Shown: positions 17,661 through 25,607, counted from the first letter of the stretch. The stretch is 64,000 bases of DNA from Methylobacteriaceae bacterium (GCA_020638135.1 JACKJE010000007.1:62001-126000); one strand, 5' to 3'. Notes: generated by a model from the sequence alone, not told the origin. A program made the numbers and translations.

Positions 17661-17676
17661 GACGGCGTTTGCCGTC
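17661..17676. promoter_or_regulatory. GACGGC/GCCGTC operator-like palindrome
   Basis: GACGGC-GTTT-GCCGTC is a perfect 6-bp inverted repeat with a 4-base centre, 20-35 bp upstream of the methyltransferase ATG. Its arm and centre length match the site at 5504-5519. Confidence 0.4.
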
Positions 17677-17682
17677 GAAACG

Positions 17683-17709
17683 AAAAACCCCAGCGGGATG
17701 CGCCGGGGT
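17683..17709 (-). terminator. Rho-independent terminator
   Basis: On the minus strand ACCCCGGCG-CATCC-CGCTGGGGT forms a 9-bp stem with one mismatch, followed by TTTT. It lies after the gene ending at 17740 and before the methyltransferase gene, so it separates these two units. Confidence 0.6.
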
Positions 17710-17739
17710 CGAGACTGGGTCAGTAGTGGAGAGGTTTGC

Positions 17740-18096
17740 TCAGCCGGTGCCAGGCATCGGCGGCGGGTCGTCGGGATTCCGGCCCCCGCCGCTGGCGACC
17801 GCGTTCCGGACGGCGGAAAGATTAGCCATCGCGCTGTCGATGAGGGTCGCTGCGGCGGCCCGGTCGCCGTCGGGAAGATCCGCCAGCATCGTCCAGAGGA
17901 AGATGAACAGATGATCGGCGCAGTCGCCGGTGGCGATGGCGCGTTCGATCTGGCCGTAGTCGTCGGGGTGGAACGGCAGCACCGATATGCCGGGATAAGA
18001 GCGCAGAAGAGCGAGTTGGTGGGCGTTTGGCTTCAAGTCCAAGGCGGCGTCTCCGGCGCGTCGAAGGGGCGAGTGGCGCGGGGCGTTTTGCCCCAA
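17740..18096 (-). CDS. Small hypothetical protein, paralog of the next gene
   Basis: A 118-residue protein. The core ALLRSYPGISVLPFHPDDYG, then GDCADHLFIFLWTMLADLP and a helical end, matches the C-terminal 75 residues of the 225-residue protein encoded just upstream (LLRSYPNADLLPF, GDTLFNFLW). This is a duplicated domain of unknown function. The tail is Gly/Pro-rich. The first 25 residues, before the match, make the start less certain. Confidence 0.5.
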   Translation of the reverse strand: MGQNAPRHSPLRRAGDAALDLKPNAHQLALLRSYPGISVLPFHPDDYGQIERAIATGDCADHLFIFLWTMLADLPDGDRAAAATLIDSAMANLSAVRNAVASGGGRNPDDPPPMPGTG

Positions 18097-18124
18097 GCGC
18101 CATTGGGTGGCAAGGCGGCAGGCT

Positions 18125-18802
18125 TCAGGCGGCCTCGAAAGCCCGCTGGACGGTCTGGATGTCGTTCAGCGCGCCGGCGATCCGCTCCCGGGCGCCAGCT
18201 TCGTCGCTGGGATCGAGGCCTGCGAGCTCCCGCCAGAGGAAATTGAATAGCGTATCGCCGGTTGCGTCCGCGGCGACCAGGGTGGCGATCGCGGCATGGT
18301 CGGAATGGTCGAAAGGCAGGAGGTCCGCGTTCGGGTAGCTGCGCAGCAGCAGGACATGAAGCGGATTGGCTGGCGCAGCCGCCGGTCCCGCGGCAGCCGC
18401 GTAGGGCTTGATCCCCGCGATATCGATCCGGGCGAGGGCGATTTCATCCGTCCGGCCGACGGCGTCGATGATTGAGCCGTCTTCTTGCGGCACGGTGATC
18501 ATTTCGTCGGCGTCTGCGCCGTCGACGTCGTAGTCGACGATGATGTAGGGCGTCCCGACGCCGTTGGGGTTCTGCGTGACGACGCATTGGACCAGGCCGC
18601 CTTCGAGAACGATAGCGAAGGCCGGGCCGCCGCGATCTGTCGTCTTGGCGGCCGTCGCGCCGGCGATAATGCGCTTGATGTCTTCGCGGGTATCGCCGAG
18701 GGCGCCGAGGAGAAGCAGCTGCGGATTGTCGAATACGCCGTCGAGGCGTGCCGATATTGCTTCGAGCGCGTCGGCGCTCGAATAGAGAACTGCCTCTGTC
18801 AT
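18125..18802 (-). CDS. Hypothetical two-domain protein
   Basis: A 225-residue protein. Residues 1-140 form a beta-rich region (FAIVLEGGLVQCVVTQNPNG and IIVDYDVDGADADEMITV) that I do not recognise. Residues 150-225 carry the LLRSYP...LPF...GD.LF.FLW domain that is repeated in the 118-residue protein downstream. Both genes lie on one transcript ended by the terminator at 17683. A terminator for the preceding gene lies at 18827-18869. Function unknown. Confidence 0.55.
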   Translation of the reverse strand: MTEAVLYSSADALEAISARLDGVFDNPQLLLLGALGDTREDIKRIIAGATAAKTTDRGGPAFAIVLEGGLVQCVVTQNPNGVGTPYIIVDYDVDGADADEMITVPQEDGSIIDAVGRTDEIALARIDIAGIKPYAAAAGPAAAPANPLHVLLLRSYPNADLLPFDHSDHAAIATLVAADATGDTLFNFLWRELAGLDPSDEAGARERIAGALNDIQTVQRAFEAA

Positions 18803-18826
18803 GTGGGCCTCGGCCTGCTTGAGATG

Positions 18827-18869
18827 AAAAACCTCCGTCAGTCCCTTTCCGGGGTCTGATGACGGGAGG
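18827..18869 (-). terminator. Rho-independent terminator
   Basis: On the minus strand CCTCCCGTCA pairs with TGACGGAGG (one bulge), with an inner stem in the loop, followed by TTTTT. It ends the transcript of the secreted protein gene at 18897-19406 and lies upstream of the 225-residue gene. Confidence 0.55.
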
Positions 18870-18896
18870 CGAACAAATGGGGAAGGAAGTCAGATT

Positions 18897-19406
18897 TCAG
18901 TAGCAAAGGGCCTTGCCGGGGCGGCCCTTGGTATATTCGCAGGTCCGCAAGCGGTTGCTCGCAGGGATATTCCAGATCGCGCTCGCTTTGTCGAAGTCGC
19001 CGAAGTCCGCCATATTCGGCCAACAAGCGAAAATGAAGACGGCGGAAGGGTCCGAATGGTCGATCCGATACGTCTGGATCCCGTCGGCCCGGCGGTCGTA
19101 ATCGCCGCCGGTGGTCGGCATGCTTTCGAACAGGAAATTGCGGTCCGGAAGGACTTTCATGAAAGCGACGTAGGCGACATTTGAGCAGGAAGCGCCGTTT
19201 TCCGGGACGCGCTGGGCGCGCGCAAGGACATAGTCCGCGCGCCATTGCGAGATCGAGTGACGATTGAAGAATTCACCCGGCCGGCCGCGACGGTCGGATG
19301 ACGGAGCGGTCACGTCGGCGGAATATCCGGGCAGCGTCTGCGCGATTGCAGGAATCGCGAGGAAAATTGACAAAAAACCGATGAGGGTGCGAAGATTTTT
19401 CCGCAT
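18897..19406 (-). CDS. Secreted hypothetical protein
   Basis: A 169-residue protein with a clear signal peptide (MRKNLRTLIGFLSIFLAIPA, cleavage probably after AIAQ). The mature protein has several Cys (ASCSNV, FACWPN, RTCEYT, ALCY), which suggests disulfides in the periplasm. No domain recognised. It is divergent from the VirB6-like gene with 80 bp between starts, so it may be a periplasmic partner of the secretion channel; this is inference. Confidence 0.6.
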   Translation of the reverse strand: MRKNLRTLIGFLSIFLAIPAIAQTLPGYSADVTAPSSDRRGRPGEFFNRHSISQWRADYVLARAQRVPENGASCSNVAYVAFMKVLPDRNFLFESMPTTGGDYDRRADGIQTYRIDHSDPSAVFIFACWPNMADFGDFDKASAIWNIPASNRLRTCEYTKGRPGKALCY

Positions 19407-19486
19407 GGATCGTCCGTTGGATGTTCCGTTGTCGGCGTCGTAGCCGTAGTCTTGCAGATATAGAGCTCTCAGGAAAGGAACGCTGC

Positions 19487-21535
19487 ATGCCCGGGACCGG
19501 TCATGGATCGGGCGCTGCCATGGCGGTCTTCCGGACGCTTGCGGTCGCCATTTTCCTCTGGGTTCTAGGCGTAGCCGGCACTTTTGCTCAGACCCAGTCC
19601 TGTCCGACAGGCTCAGCCACCAAGAATGACGTGTCGTCGGCGCAGGACGCGCTGAAGAACAAGACAAATTCCGATGGCTATATCGGTCCGACGGAAGAAT
19701 GCGCTGCACTTGTTCAGTCGCTGTCGCCGGGGATCGGCAAGACAGCGACGTGGGAGAAAGGCGATTCAGCCACGACCGGGGATCTGGCCTACGGAACGCC
19801 GATCGCGACTTTCGGCTTCGACAATTCGGGCAATTTCGTCGGTCAAGGGAATGGCTCTCGCTATACTCCGCCAGGGACAGGCGGCATTTCTGGTAAATCG
19901 CATACGGCGATTTTCTTGAACAGGAATCCCGACGGCTCGATCCAGGTGCTCGAGCAATGGGCGGGCGGTCCTGCGAGGATCGACACCTTGCCGCCTGGAA
20001 ATTGCGAGCGGTGCGCAGGCTCTTATTCCGCGATCGCAGGCGCGAAGCCGGTCTTTGGCGATCAGGCCGGCAAGGGCGATGGCACTGGAACGGGCGACGG
20101 AACGGGCGGCGGCAGCGAGGCGTGTAAGCAGGATCCGACCAAGGCGAACGCCGATCAGCAGTCGGGCACTATCGATCCGGACGAGGTGGCCAAGAAGATC
20201 ATCGAGATCCTTGGCGGCAACTGCTGGAGCTGCAAGATTTATGCGGCGATCGCCTCGCAGGCCGGGAATTTCATCTCGCAATCGTACAAGCAGCTGACGA
20301 ACAATGGATCGGAGAGCGGCACGTTCGCGGTTTTTGCGGCGACGCTCTTCGCCATCGTGCTCGTCTGGAAGGTTCTGCTGATTTTGGCTGCGCCGGCGTC
20401 GCCGGACATGCTCGCCAACGCTCAGGCGTGGAGCGACATCATGCGGTTTCTGACGCGCGCGGCCGTTGCGACGTCATTGCTGTTCGGATCAGCGGCGATG
20501 ACTGACTGGCTCACGCCGACGACGCTCGGGTCGTCTGACAAGCATGTGAATGTGGTGCACGACGTTCTCATTGACGGTCCGATTTTGGCCGGAACGCGCG
20601 TCGGCTGCGCTGTGATGAAGGAAAGCCTTGCCGCGATTCAGGCGACGAATGCGATATCGTGTCAGGAAACCGGATCCACCTGGATGGATCAGCATACAGC
20701 GGATGCGACGACGCTTCTGGGGGCTTGGCATCAGCTGGGCGTTTCGATGGTCGCGGTCGGCGGTTACATGGTCGCGGACGCAGGTCGTTTCCTGTCTGCG
20801 GCGTTCGGCGGTTCGCTTGGCCAGATGATTGGCACCGCGATGCGTGGCGGCTACAGCGTCGGCAACATCATCAAGATCGGCGTCATCGGCCTGTCCGGTG
20901 TGCTCCTGATCTTTGCTTTCCTCGGCTTTACGTTTTCGTTCGGTCTCCGGTACATCGACGCATTGCTGCGCGCCTATATCGCGATGGGCCTTGCGCCCTT
21001 GTTCATCATCCTCTGGGTGTTCGACCGGACCAGGCCGATGGCGATGGCTGCGCTGAAAGCAATTCTCTTCCTCTGCATGGTCTTCGTCGTGTCAGGCGTC
21101 GCCTATGCCTTTGCGGTGCTGATCGTCCAGAAGGGGCTTGTTCTCGCAGGCCTCGGCGCTGATTTCTCGCCCCAGAACGTCGTCAAGGCGGGCGGGATCA
21201 TTCTGGGTGGCGGCAGCGGCTCGTCGGGCGGTGTCGGCGACTGGCTTGGCGTGCAGCTCGGCGGCCAGGTTGCCGCTGATATCCGCTGGGATGTCTATTT
21301 TATCCTGCTGGCCACGGGGTCCATGGCGATGGGACTGACGACGGTCAGTTTCAAGATCGCGGAAACCTTCATGAAGTTCCAGCAGGGAATGGAGCGCTTC
21401 GCAGTCGTCGACGCGGCCCAGTCGGCAGGAAAGTCGATCGACGAGTCCTTCGAGGGAGCGAAGGACCAGGCGGGACGAGTCGTTGGCCGGGTCGGACGGG
21501 CTGGCCGTGGCGCGTTGGGCTTTGGCCGGCGCTAG
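19487..21535 (+). CDS. virB6: VirB6/TrbL-like channel protein with N-terminal BPSL0067-like cysteine hydrolase domain
   Basis: A 682-residue fusion. Residues 1-37 are a signal peptide (FRTLAVAIFLWVLGVAGTFA). Residues 45-165 look like the NlpC/P60-type fold of BPSL0067-family proteins: EECAALVQ with Cys72, WEKGD, TPIATF, KSHTAIFL with His139 and VLEQW. A Gly-rich linker (190-212) leads to NCWSCKIY, then five or more membrane helices (from about 278), as in VirB6/TrbL proteins of the inner-membrane channel. The soluble domain would sit in the periplasm, where it could open peptidoglycan as VirB1 does. I chose ATG 19487 because AGGAAAGGA precedes it. It is placed far from the rest of the virB cluster. 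The hydrolase activity is inferred. Confidence 0.7.
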   Translation: MPGTGHGSGAAMAVFRTLAVAIFLWVLGVAGTFAQTQSCPTGSATKNDVSSAQDALKNKTNSDGYIGPTEECAALVQSLSPGIGKTATWEKGDSATTGDLAYGTPIATFGFDNSGNFVGQGNGSRYTPPGTGGISGKSHTAIFLNRNPDGSIQVLEQWAGGPARIDTLPPGNCERCAGSYSAIAGAKPVFGDQAGKGDGTGTGDGTGGGSEACKQDPTKANADQQSGTIDPDEVAKKIIEILGGNCWSCKIYAAIASQAGNFISQSYKQLTNNGSESGTFAVFAATLFAIVLVWKVLLILAAPASPDMLANAQAWSDIMRFLTRAAVATSLLFGSAAMTDWLTPTTLGSSDKHVNVVHDVLIDGPILAGTRVGCAVMKESLAAIQATNAISCQETGSTWMDQHTADATTLLGAWHQLGVSMVAVGGYMVADAGRFLSAAFGGSLGQMIGTAMRGGYSVGNIIKIGVIGLSGVLLIFAFLGFTFSFGLRYIDALLRAYIAMGLAPLFIILWVFDRTRPMAMAALKAILFLCMVFVVSGVAYAFAVLIVQKGLVLAGLGADFSPQNVVKAGGIILGGGSGSSGGVGDWLGVQLGGQVAADIRWDVYFILLATGSMAMGLTTVSFKIAETFMKFQQGMERFAVVDAAQSAGKSIDESFEGAKDQAGRVVGRVGRAGRGALGFGRR

Positions 21536-21864
21536 GGCTTGATGACGACGTGCGCGGCGTTGTCGGCGCTCGGCATCGCGATTTCGACCTTGTCGCCCGT
21601 CAGGCGCAGCGAGACCGGTTCTTCCATCACCGCGTCCGACAGGTAGCCGCGTAGGACGGCGTCGCCCTTGTCGATCTCGATCGTTGCGTAGCGCGAGGTC
21701 AGATCGGGCGCGGTCAAGGTGATATGGATCGCCTGCCTTGTGATGCTGACGTCGAATGCCCACGGCGCCTTCTGGGCCGGCGTGAGGTCGCTTGCGCCGT
21801 TCTTGTGTTCGCCGATGCGCCAGTCTTCCAAGACGCCGGAGTGCTTGATTTTGTCGTGCGACAT
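21532..21864 (-). CDS. Hypothetical protein
   Basis: A 110-residue soluble, beta-rich protein (SLRLTGDKVEIAMPSADNAA near the end). No domain recognised. It is the last gene of the minus-strand operon that begins with the GcrA-like gene. Its stop shares the bases CTAG with the stop of the convergent VirB6-like gene. Confidence 0.5.
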   Translation of the reverse strand: MSHDKIKHSGVLEDWRIGEHKNGASDLTPAQKAPWAFDVSITRQAIHITLTAPDLTSRYATIEIDKGDAVLRGYLSDAVMEEPVSLRLTGDKVEIAMPSADNAAHVVIKP

Positions 21865-21907
21865 TGATGGCTCCCGTGAGTGAGGAACAACTTGATGTGC
21901 GTGGCGA

Positions 21908-22294
21908 TCACGCGAAGGGCGAAGCGACCTTCGTGATTGTGGCATTCTCGTCCGTCGCGCGATCTGGCGCGGCGAAGGCTGCCAGCGCCTTCTGCAGGAT
22001 GGCGATGATTGTGTGGTGCATCGCGGACCCCGGAACGATCGCCTGCTGTCCGGAAATGGTCATGCCGCGGTCGGTATTCTCGAATTCGAGGTCGCCGATC
22101 GAGATGGTGGAAACCGCGTCTGCAAAGGGCTCGAATGTCGTTGGGAACGCGCGATCTTGCTCGGCGTCGCCGTGCGCCATAATGGTGGCGAGGGCGCTTT
22201 CTATTGATGTCTTTCCGGACGCATCGCGCGAGGCGTTTCCGTGGCCTAAGGCGACGTAATGGGCGCCTGCCGATTTCGCTGTGAGGACGGTCAT
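21908..22294 (-). CDS. Hypothetical protein
   Basis: A 128-residue soluble protein starting MTVLTAKSAGAHYVALGHGN. Segments of note are VSTISIGDLEFENTDRGMTI and GSAMHHTIIAILQKALAAFA. I see no motif that gives a function. ATG 22294 starts 10 bp after the nuclease stop, so it is part of the same operon. Confidence 0.5.
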   Translation of the reverse strand: MTVLTAKSAGAHYVALGHGNASRDASGKTSIESALATIMAHGDAEQDRAFPTTFEPFADAVSTISIGDLEFENTDRGMTISGQQAIVPGSAMHHTIIAILQKALAAFAAPDRATDENATITKVASPFA

Positions 22295-22304
22295 TCGGTC
22301 GGTC

Positions 22305-23147
22305 TCATCTGTAGCGGCGAATTTCTGGAGGGCGGGCCGCTGTTGCGAGGTCCGCCGGCATGTCGGGGAAGGGCGATATGCCGAATTGATCCTTGAATTC
22401 TGCGATTGTGAGGCGCTCGTACGTCTGGGCCGCGGAATTGGGTGAGACATAGACCCCGGCGATGCCAGCATGGGGCGCATAGATCGCCTTGTAGAGGTGC
22501 GTTGGAACGAGCACGCGCTCGTTGAGGGCGGTGAGCTGCGAGCCGACGAATAGCGGGCCTGTTACGACATAGACCTCGGACCGATTGGTGAGGTACCGCA
22601 CATTCGTCTCGATGTCGGCCCACAGGTGCCGATTGTGTGTCGGGTTTTGCGGAACGATGTTGGCGAGCGAGAACATCTCATATGTTCCCTGCTCTGTAGC
22701 CCCGTCGCCGTTGGGCGCCATGTGTCCCCTATCGTAGGCGCCGCCCGAGCGATAGTCGGCGAGCGACGCTGCTTGATCTGGGCTGAGCGATGGATCTGGA
22801 TGGAATCGGTTTTCGCGGATCTGGTCCTTTGCCGCAGCGATACGTGCGCGGGTGAGTCGTTCAGCCGACCAGATGGGCGTGCGCGATAAACCTGAATAGC
22901 GCGCGACGTATTCGCTGTAGCACAAGAGAGTTGTCTGGCGTTCGAGCGAGGCGCTGGCGCTGGGCTGTGCGCCCGGGCTTTGAGCGCGGCAGGCCGGGCT
23001 TGCCGGATCTGCGCTCGTCGCTTGCGGGAAGTTGACGGCGCGGCTTTGGGCATTCGCTAGGAAGTGGCGGCTCGCCGGGACAGCGATCGCGGCGAGGACG
23101 ACAGCGATCAGCGCGATCGGAGGGGGCGCGCGTCGTGGCATGAACAT
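22305..23147 (-). CDS. Secreted DNA/RNA non-specific endonuclease (NucA/Sm type)
   Basis: A 280-residue beta-beta-alpha-metal nuclease. A signal anchor (PIALIAVVLAAIAVPASRHF) precedes the domain. The catalytic DRGHMAP lies at 139-145 and the metal-ligand line SLANIVPQNPTHNRHLW at 160-176; both are complete. Such enzymes cut single- and double-stranded DNA and RNA. In the periplasm it could destroy incoming naked DNA or clear nucleic acid around the envelope. It stands in an operon directly after the L,D-transpeptidase, 8 bp apart. Confidence 0.8.
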   Translation of the reverse strand: MFMPRRAPPPIALIAVVLAAIAVPASRHFLANAQSRAVNFPQATSADPASPACRAQSPGAQPSASASLERQTTLLCYSEYVARYSGLSRTPIWSAERLTRARIAAAKDQIRENRFHPDPSLSPDQAASLADYRSGGAYDRGHMAPNGDGATEQGTYEMFSLANIVPQNPTHNRHLWADIETNVRYLTNRSEVYVVTGPLFVGSQLTALNERVLVPTHLYKAIYAPHAGIAGVYVSPNSAAQTYERLTIAEFKDQFGISPFPDMPADLATAARPPEIRRYR

Positions 23148-23155
23148 GTGTCGCC

Positions 23156-23824
23156 CTACTCGACGATGACGAGAGCGCCGACGGAGGCGCGATTGTAGAG
23201 ATCGATGACGTCTGGATTGGACATGCGGATGCAGCCGGAGGAGACCGCTTGTCCAATCGTGTTGGGCTCGTTGGTCCCATGAATGCGGTAGAGCGAAGTC
23301 CCGAGATAAAGGGCCCTTGCGCCGAGCGGGTTGCGGATGCCGCCTTCCATATGCCTTGGGAGGTCGGGCCGGCGCTGGCGCATCTCGGCCGGCGGCGTCC
23401 AGCCGGGCCATTGCGCTTTTCGGGTGATCGTCTCGGACCCCTTCCAGGAGAAGCCGTCGCGGCCGACGCCGATTCCGTACTCGAGCGCTCTGCCGGCTGG
23501 AAGGACGAGCCGCAGGCGGCGCTCCTGCGTAGAAATCAGGATGGTGCCGGGCGCTTGGGAGCCAGCCCATTCAATCTCCCGCCTTTCGATGACAGGCTGG
23601 ATCCGGAGCGCAAGCGCGTCGCTTTTCGGTCCCGGCGAGACGGGTTCGTAGGCGTCGTCCTCGAGCTCTGGCGCGGGCTCATAGTGCCCTGAGCGATCTC
23701 GAGGCGTGCGGGGCGAGGACAAATCGTAGTACTGCCCGTCCTGGAGCAGCCATTCACGGGCGTTGAGCGCTGTGGCGGCATTGGCGAGGCAGACGGCCGC
23801 GGCGAGGAAGGCAACGTGTTTCAC
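23156..23824 (-). CDS. L,D-transpeptidase (YkuD domain)
   Basis: A 222-residue secreted enzyme. Residues 1-22 are a signal peptide. The YkuD domain has HGTN (182-185) and SSGCIRM (195-201) with the catalytic Cys198; both His and Cys are present. The family forms 3-3 cross-links in peptidoglycan or attaches proteins to it. Together with the hydrolase-VirB6 protein encoded next door, this suggests that the element adjusts the cell wall around its own secretion channel. Its start overlaps the stop of the coiled-coil gene as ATGA. Confidence 0.85.
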   Translation of the reverse strand: MKHVAFLAAAVCLANAATALNAREWLLQDGQYYDLSSPRTPRDRSGHYEPAPELEDDAYEPVSPGPKSDALALRIQPVIERREIEWAGSQAPGTILISTQERRLRLVLPAGRALEYGIGVGRDGFSWKGSETITRKAQWPGWTPPAEMRQRRPDLPRHMEGGIRNPLGARALYLGTSLYRIHGTNEPNTIGQAVSSGCIRMSNPDVIDLYNRASVGALVIVE

Positions 23825-24264
23825 CAGCTTTGTTCCTCGCGTCGGATCCGTTCCTCTTCGTCGAGGCGCAGTCGTTGTTCCGTTTCGGCCCGTTCTCGGG
23901 CAAGCTTCGCTTCGTCCTCAGCCCGCAGGCGCGCGATGCGAAGGCGCTCTTCGGCGTCACGCTGATCGCGAGCGAGGCGTTCTGCCGCTTCGCGTTGGTC
24001 GGCTGCGACAGCTTCTTCTTGGCGGCGAACGGCGTCGGCTCGGCGGCGGTCGCGATTGCGATCGTTTGCTTTTGACGCGCCGGGAATTGCATTTGAGGCG
24101 GCGCTGGAGGCGGAACGTCGGCCGGGCGCATTTGGTGTCGACGCAGAGCGGCGCTGCGTGGCTGTTGGCGCGACAGACCCGGCGCTCAACGTCAGCATCA
24201 GGAGGCCAAGGGCGCCTATGATGCCGACGAGCGCAACTGCGTAGATGATGTAGACCGCCTTCAT
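23821..24264 (-). CDS. Membrane-anchored coiled-coil protein
   Basis: A 147-residue protein with one N-terminal membrane helix (IIYAVALVGIIGALGLLMLT), a Ser/Ala/Pro-rich linker, and a long Arg/Glu-rich coiled coil (ERLARDQRDAEERLRIARLR). No enzyme motif. It is translationally coupled by ATGA overlaps to both the DUF2726 gene before it and the L,D-transpeptidase after it, which suggests an envelope scaffold role. Confidence 0.6.
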   Translation of the reverse strand: MKAVYIIYAVALVGIIGALGLLMLTLSAGSVAPTATQRRSASTPNAPGRRSASSAASNAIPGASKANDRNRDRRRADAVRRQEEAVAADQREAAERLARDQRDAEERLRIARLRAEDEAKLARERAETEQRLRLDEEERIRREEQSW

Positions 24265-24761
24265 GCCAGCGCGGCGAGTAGCGTCGCGCGCAAGGTCGCG
24301 GCGTCTGGTTTGTTTCGGGACTGGAAGCGCAGCGTCGGCAGCCCGACGGATCGCACGATGGCGTCGCGTTCGCTGTCCTTGGCTGCGACATGCGTTTTAT
24401 CGTCGAGTTCGACGATGCATTGCGCTTGACCCTGGTACGCGACCACCCAGTCGACTCGGGCGTTCGAAATCTTGCCGAAACTGGCCCAGAACGCTTTTCG
24501 CGATGCCGGGCTGTCGTTGGCGGTGTCTCGAGCCGGCGCGATGAACGCCGCCATCGAGACTTGGGGCCACGCCTCCCAGTTTTGGTCGGGAAGCGCGCGC
24601 TTCAGCGTGGCGTGGAAGTCTCGCTCATTGTCCGTCATGACCGGGCGGGGTTTGAACGGATAGGCAGCCTTGCCGGAAAGCCCGCCCTTCCTCGCGAACG
24701 TCAGGACAATGGCGATGAGGCAAGTGAGTGTGACGATTGTTGCAATCGGCGCGATCTGCAT
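24261..24761 (-). CDS. DUF2726 protein (putative nuclease fold)
   Basis: A 166-residue protein. One N-terminal membrane helix is followed by TDNERDFHATLKRALPDQNW, VDWVVAYQGQAQCIVELDDK with THVAAKDSERDAIV, and GLPTLRF. This is the pattern of DUF2726: an E..F...L, then a D-x-V line and a VELDD-H....R..D motif, thought to be a restriction-endonuclease-like fold. Activity is not proven in the family as far as I know. It overlaps the next gene by ATGA. Confidence 0.7.
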   Translation of the reverse strand: MQIAPIATIVTLTCLIAIVLTFARKGGLSGKAAYPFKPRPVMTDNERDFHATLKRALPDQNWEAWPQVSMAAFIAPARDTANDSPASRKAFWASFGKISNARVDWVVAYQGQAQCIVELDDKTHVAAKDSERDAIVRSVGLPTLRFQSRNKPDAATLRATLLAALA

Positions 24762-24779
24762 TGGCGAAGGCTTGTTTGG

Positions 24780-25346
24780 TCAGAGGGCGAGCTCTGCGGG
24801 CTCGGATGCGGTCGGGTGCTTGAGGAAGGCGTAGCCCTGATCGACGACGGCCGGCGCCAGGCGCATTTCGTTGCCCTTTTTCGGCTTCACCATGCAGAGC
24901 GCGTGGTGATCGGGGCAGTAGCTCGAATTTTCCTGGACGATGTCGGTGCAGAAGAAATGCTCCGTGCCCGTGTCGATCAGATAACGACAGGTGTCGTGCT
25001 TGGAGCCGAAGAAGGAATCCAGGTTCATGTTGAGCGCCCGGCCTGTCGGGATGAGCGACTGGATGCGCGGCGGGAGGCTCGGGGCGATGAACGGGGCGTC
25101 TGCGTCGTCGGAGGCTGCCTCAGCGGTCGTGTCGACCTTGATTTCAGCGACCGTGGAGGGATGCGGGGTTTCTTCGGAGGAAGATGGAACGAGGACGGAG
25201 CAATTCGGGTCGGAAACGGCGGGTATGTTGTTGAGCCAGTTGAACCGCGCTTTTTCGTGAAGTCGACGGATCATTTCGTCGGTAATGTCGAGTTCTTCCG
25301 TCTCGTGATCGTGCGTGGACGCACGTATCCCGTCAGTTCCGATCAT
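24780..25346 (-). CDS. GcrA-like C-terminal zinc-motif protein
   Basis: A 188-residue soluble protein. The C-terminal segment DTCRYLIDTGTEHFFCTD, then SSYCPDHHALC, resembles the end of the alphaproteobacterial cell-cycle regulator GcrA (C-R-W-P, F-C, YC..H). The N-terminal helix-turn-helix of GcrA is not visible; only LNNIPA lies in the first 50 residues. It may be a plasmid-adapted relative that contacts the same partner, sigma-70 RNA polymerase, without DNA recognition; this is inference. It is the first gene of a seven-gene operon. Confidence 0.5.
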   Translation of the reverse strand: MIGTDGIRASTHDHETEELDITDEMIRRLHEKARFNWLNNIPAVSDPNCSVLVPSSSEETPHPSTVAEIKVDTTAEAASDDADAPFIAPSLPPRIQSLIPTGRALNMNLDSFFGSKHDTCRYLIDTGTEHFFCTDIVQENSSYCPDHHALCMVKPKKGNEMRLAPAVVDQGYAFLKHPTASEPAELAL

Positions 25347-25497
25347 GTCGGGCTCCCTGGGCGCAAGTGTGGTAGTTGCGATGATGGGAGCTAACGACGG
25401 CGCGGCGGTGTAATCAAGCGAAATTGCGTCGGGAAAAATACACGGAAAATTTATTAACGAACGCTTAACGTGCTGAAAATAGGAGGTAATCGGATAT

Positions 25498-25557
25498 ATG
25501 CCCGTAGCGGCAGCCTTCGAATTACCGTTCGTTGTGGTAAATATGGCACGGAAATGA
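25498..25557 (+). CDS. Candidate 19-residue small ORF with strong ribosome site
   Basis: A perfect AGGAGG (25481-25486) lies 11 bases before an ATG that opens a 19-codon frame (MPVAAAFELPFVVVNMARK). The stop is followed after one base by the hairpin at 25559. The upstream 60 bp are AT-rich, unlike the rest of the window. The peptide is amphipathic to hydrophobic, as in small toxins or leader peptides. Too short to be sure of. Confidence 0.35.
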   Translation: MPVAAAFELPFVVVNMARK

Positions 25558-25558
25558 G

Positions 25559-25601
25559 GCGTGCGACGGACGGGCGTTTTTCCCGATATTCCGTCGCACG
25601 C
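25559..25601. terminator. Long hairpin with GACGGA/TCCGTC arms
   Basis: GCGTGCGACGGA (25559-25570) pairs perfectly over 12 bp with TCCGTCGCACGC (25590-25601); CGGG and CCCG in the loop form an inner stem. It sits between the small ORF and the convergent membrane protein gene, so it may end both transcripts. The arms also carry the recurring GACGG/CCGTC site. Confidence 0.5.
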
Positions 25602-25607
25602 TAGGCG

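Noticed and set aside
24390..25394. Plus-strand ORF of 334 codons over DUF2726 and GcrA-like genes
   Set aside because: Antisense to two genes with family matches; composition is Arg/Gly/Val-rich and no domain is visible.
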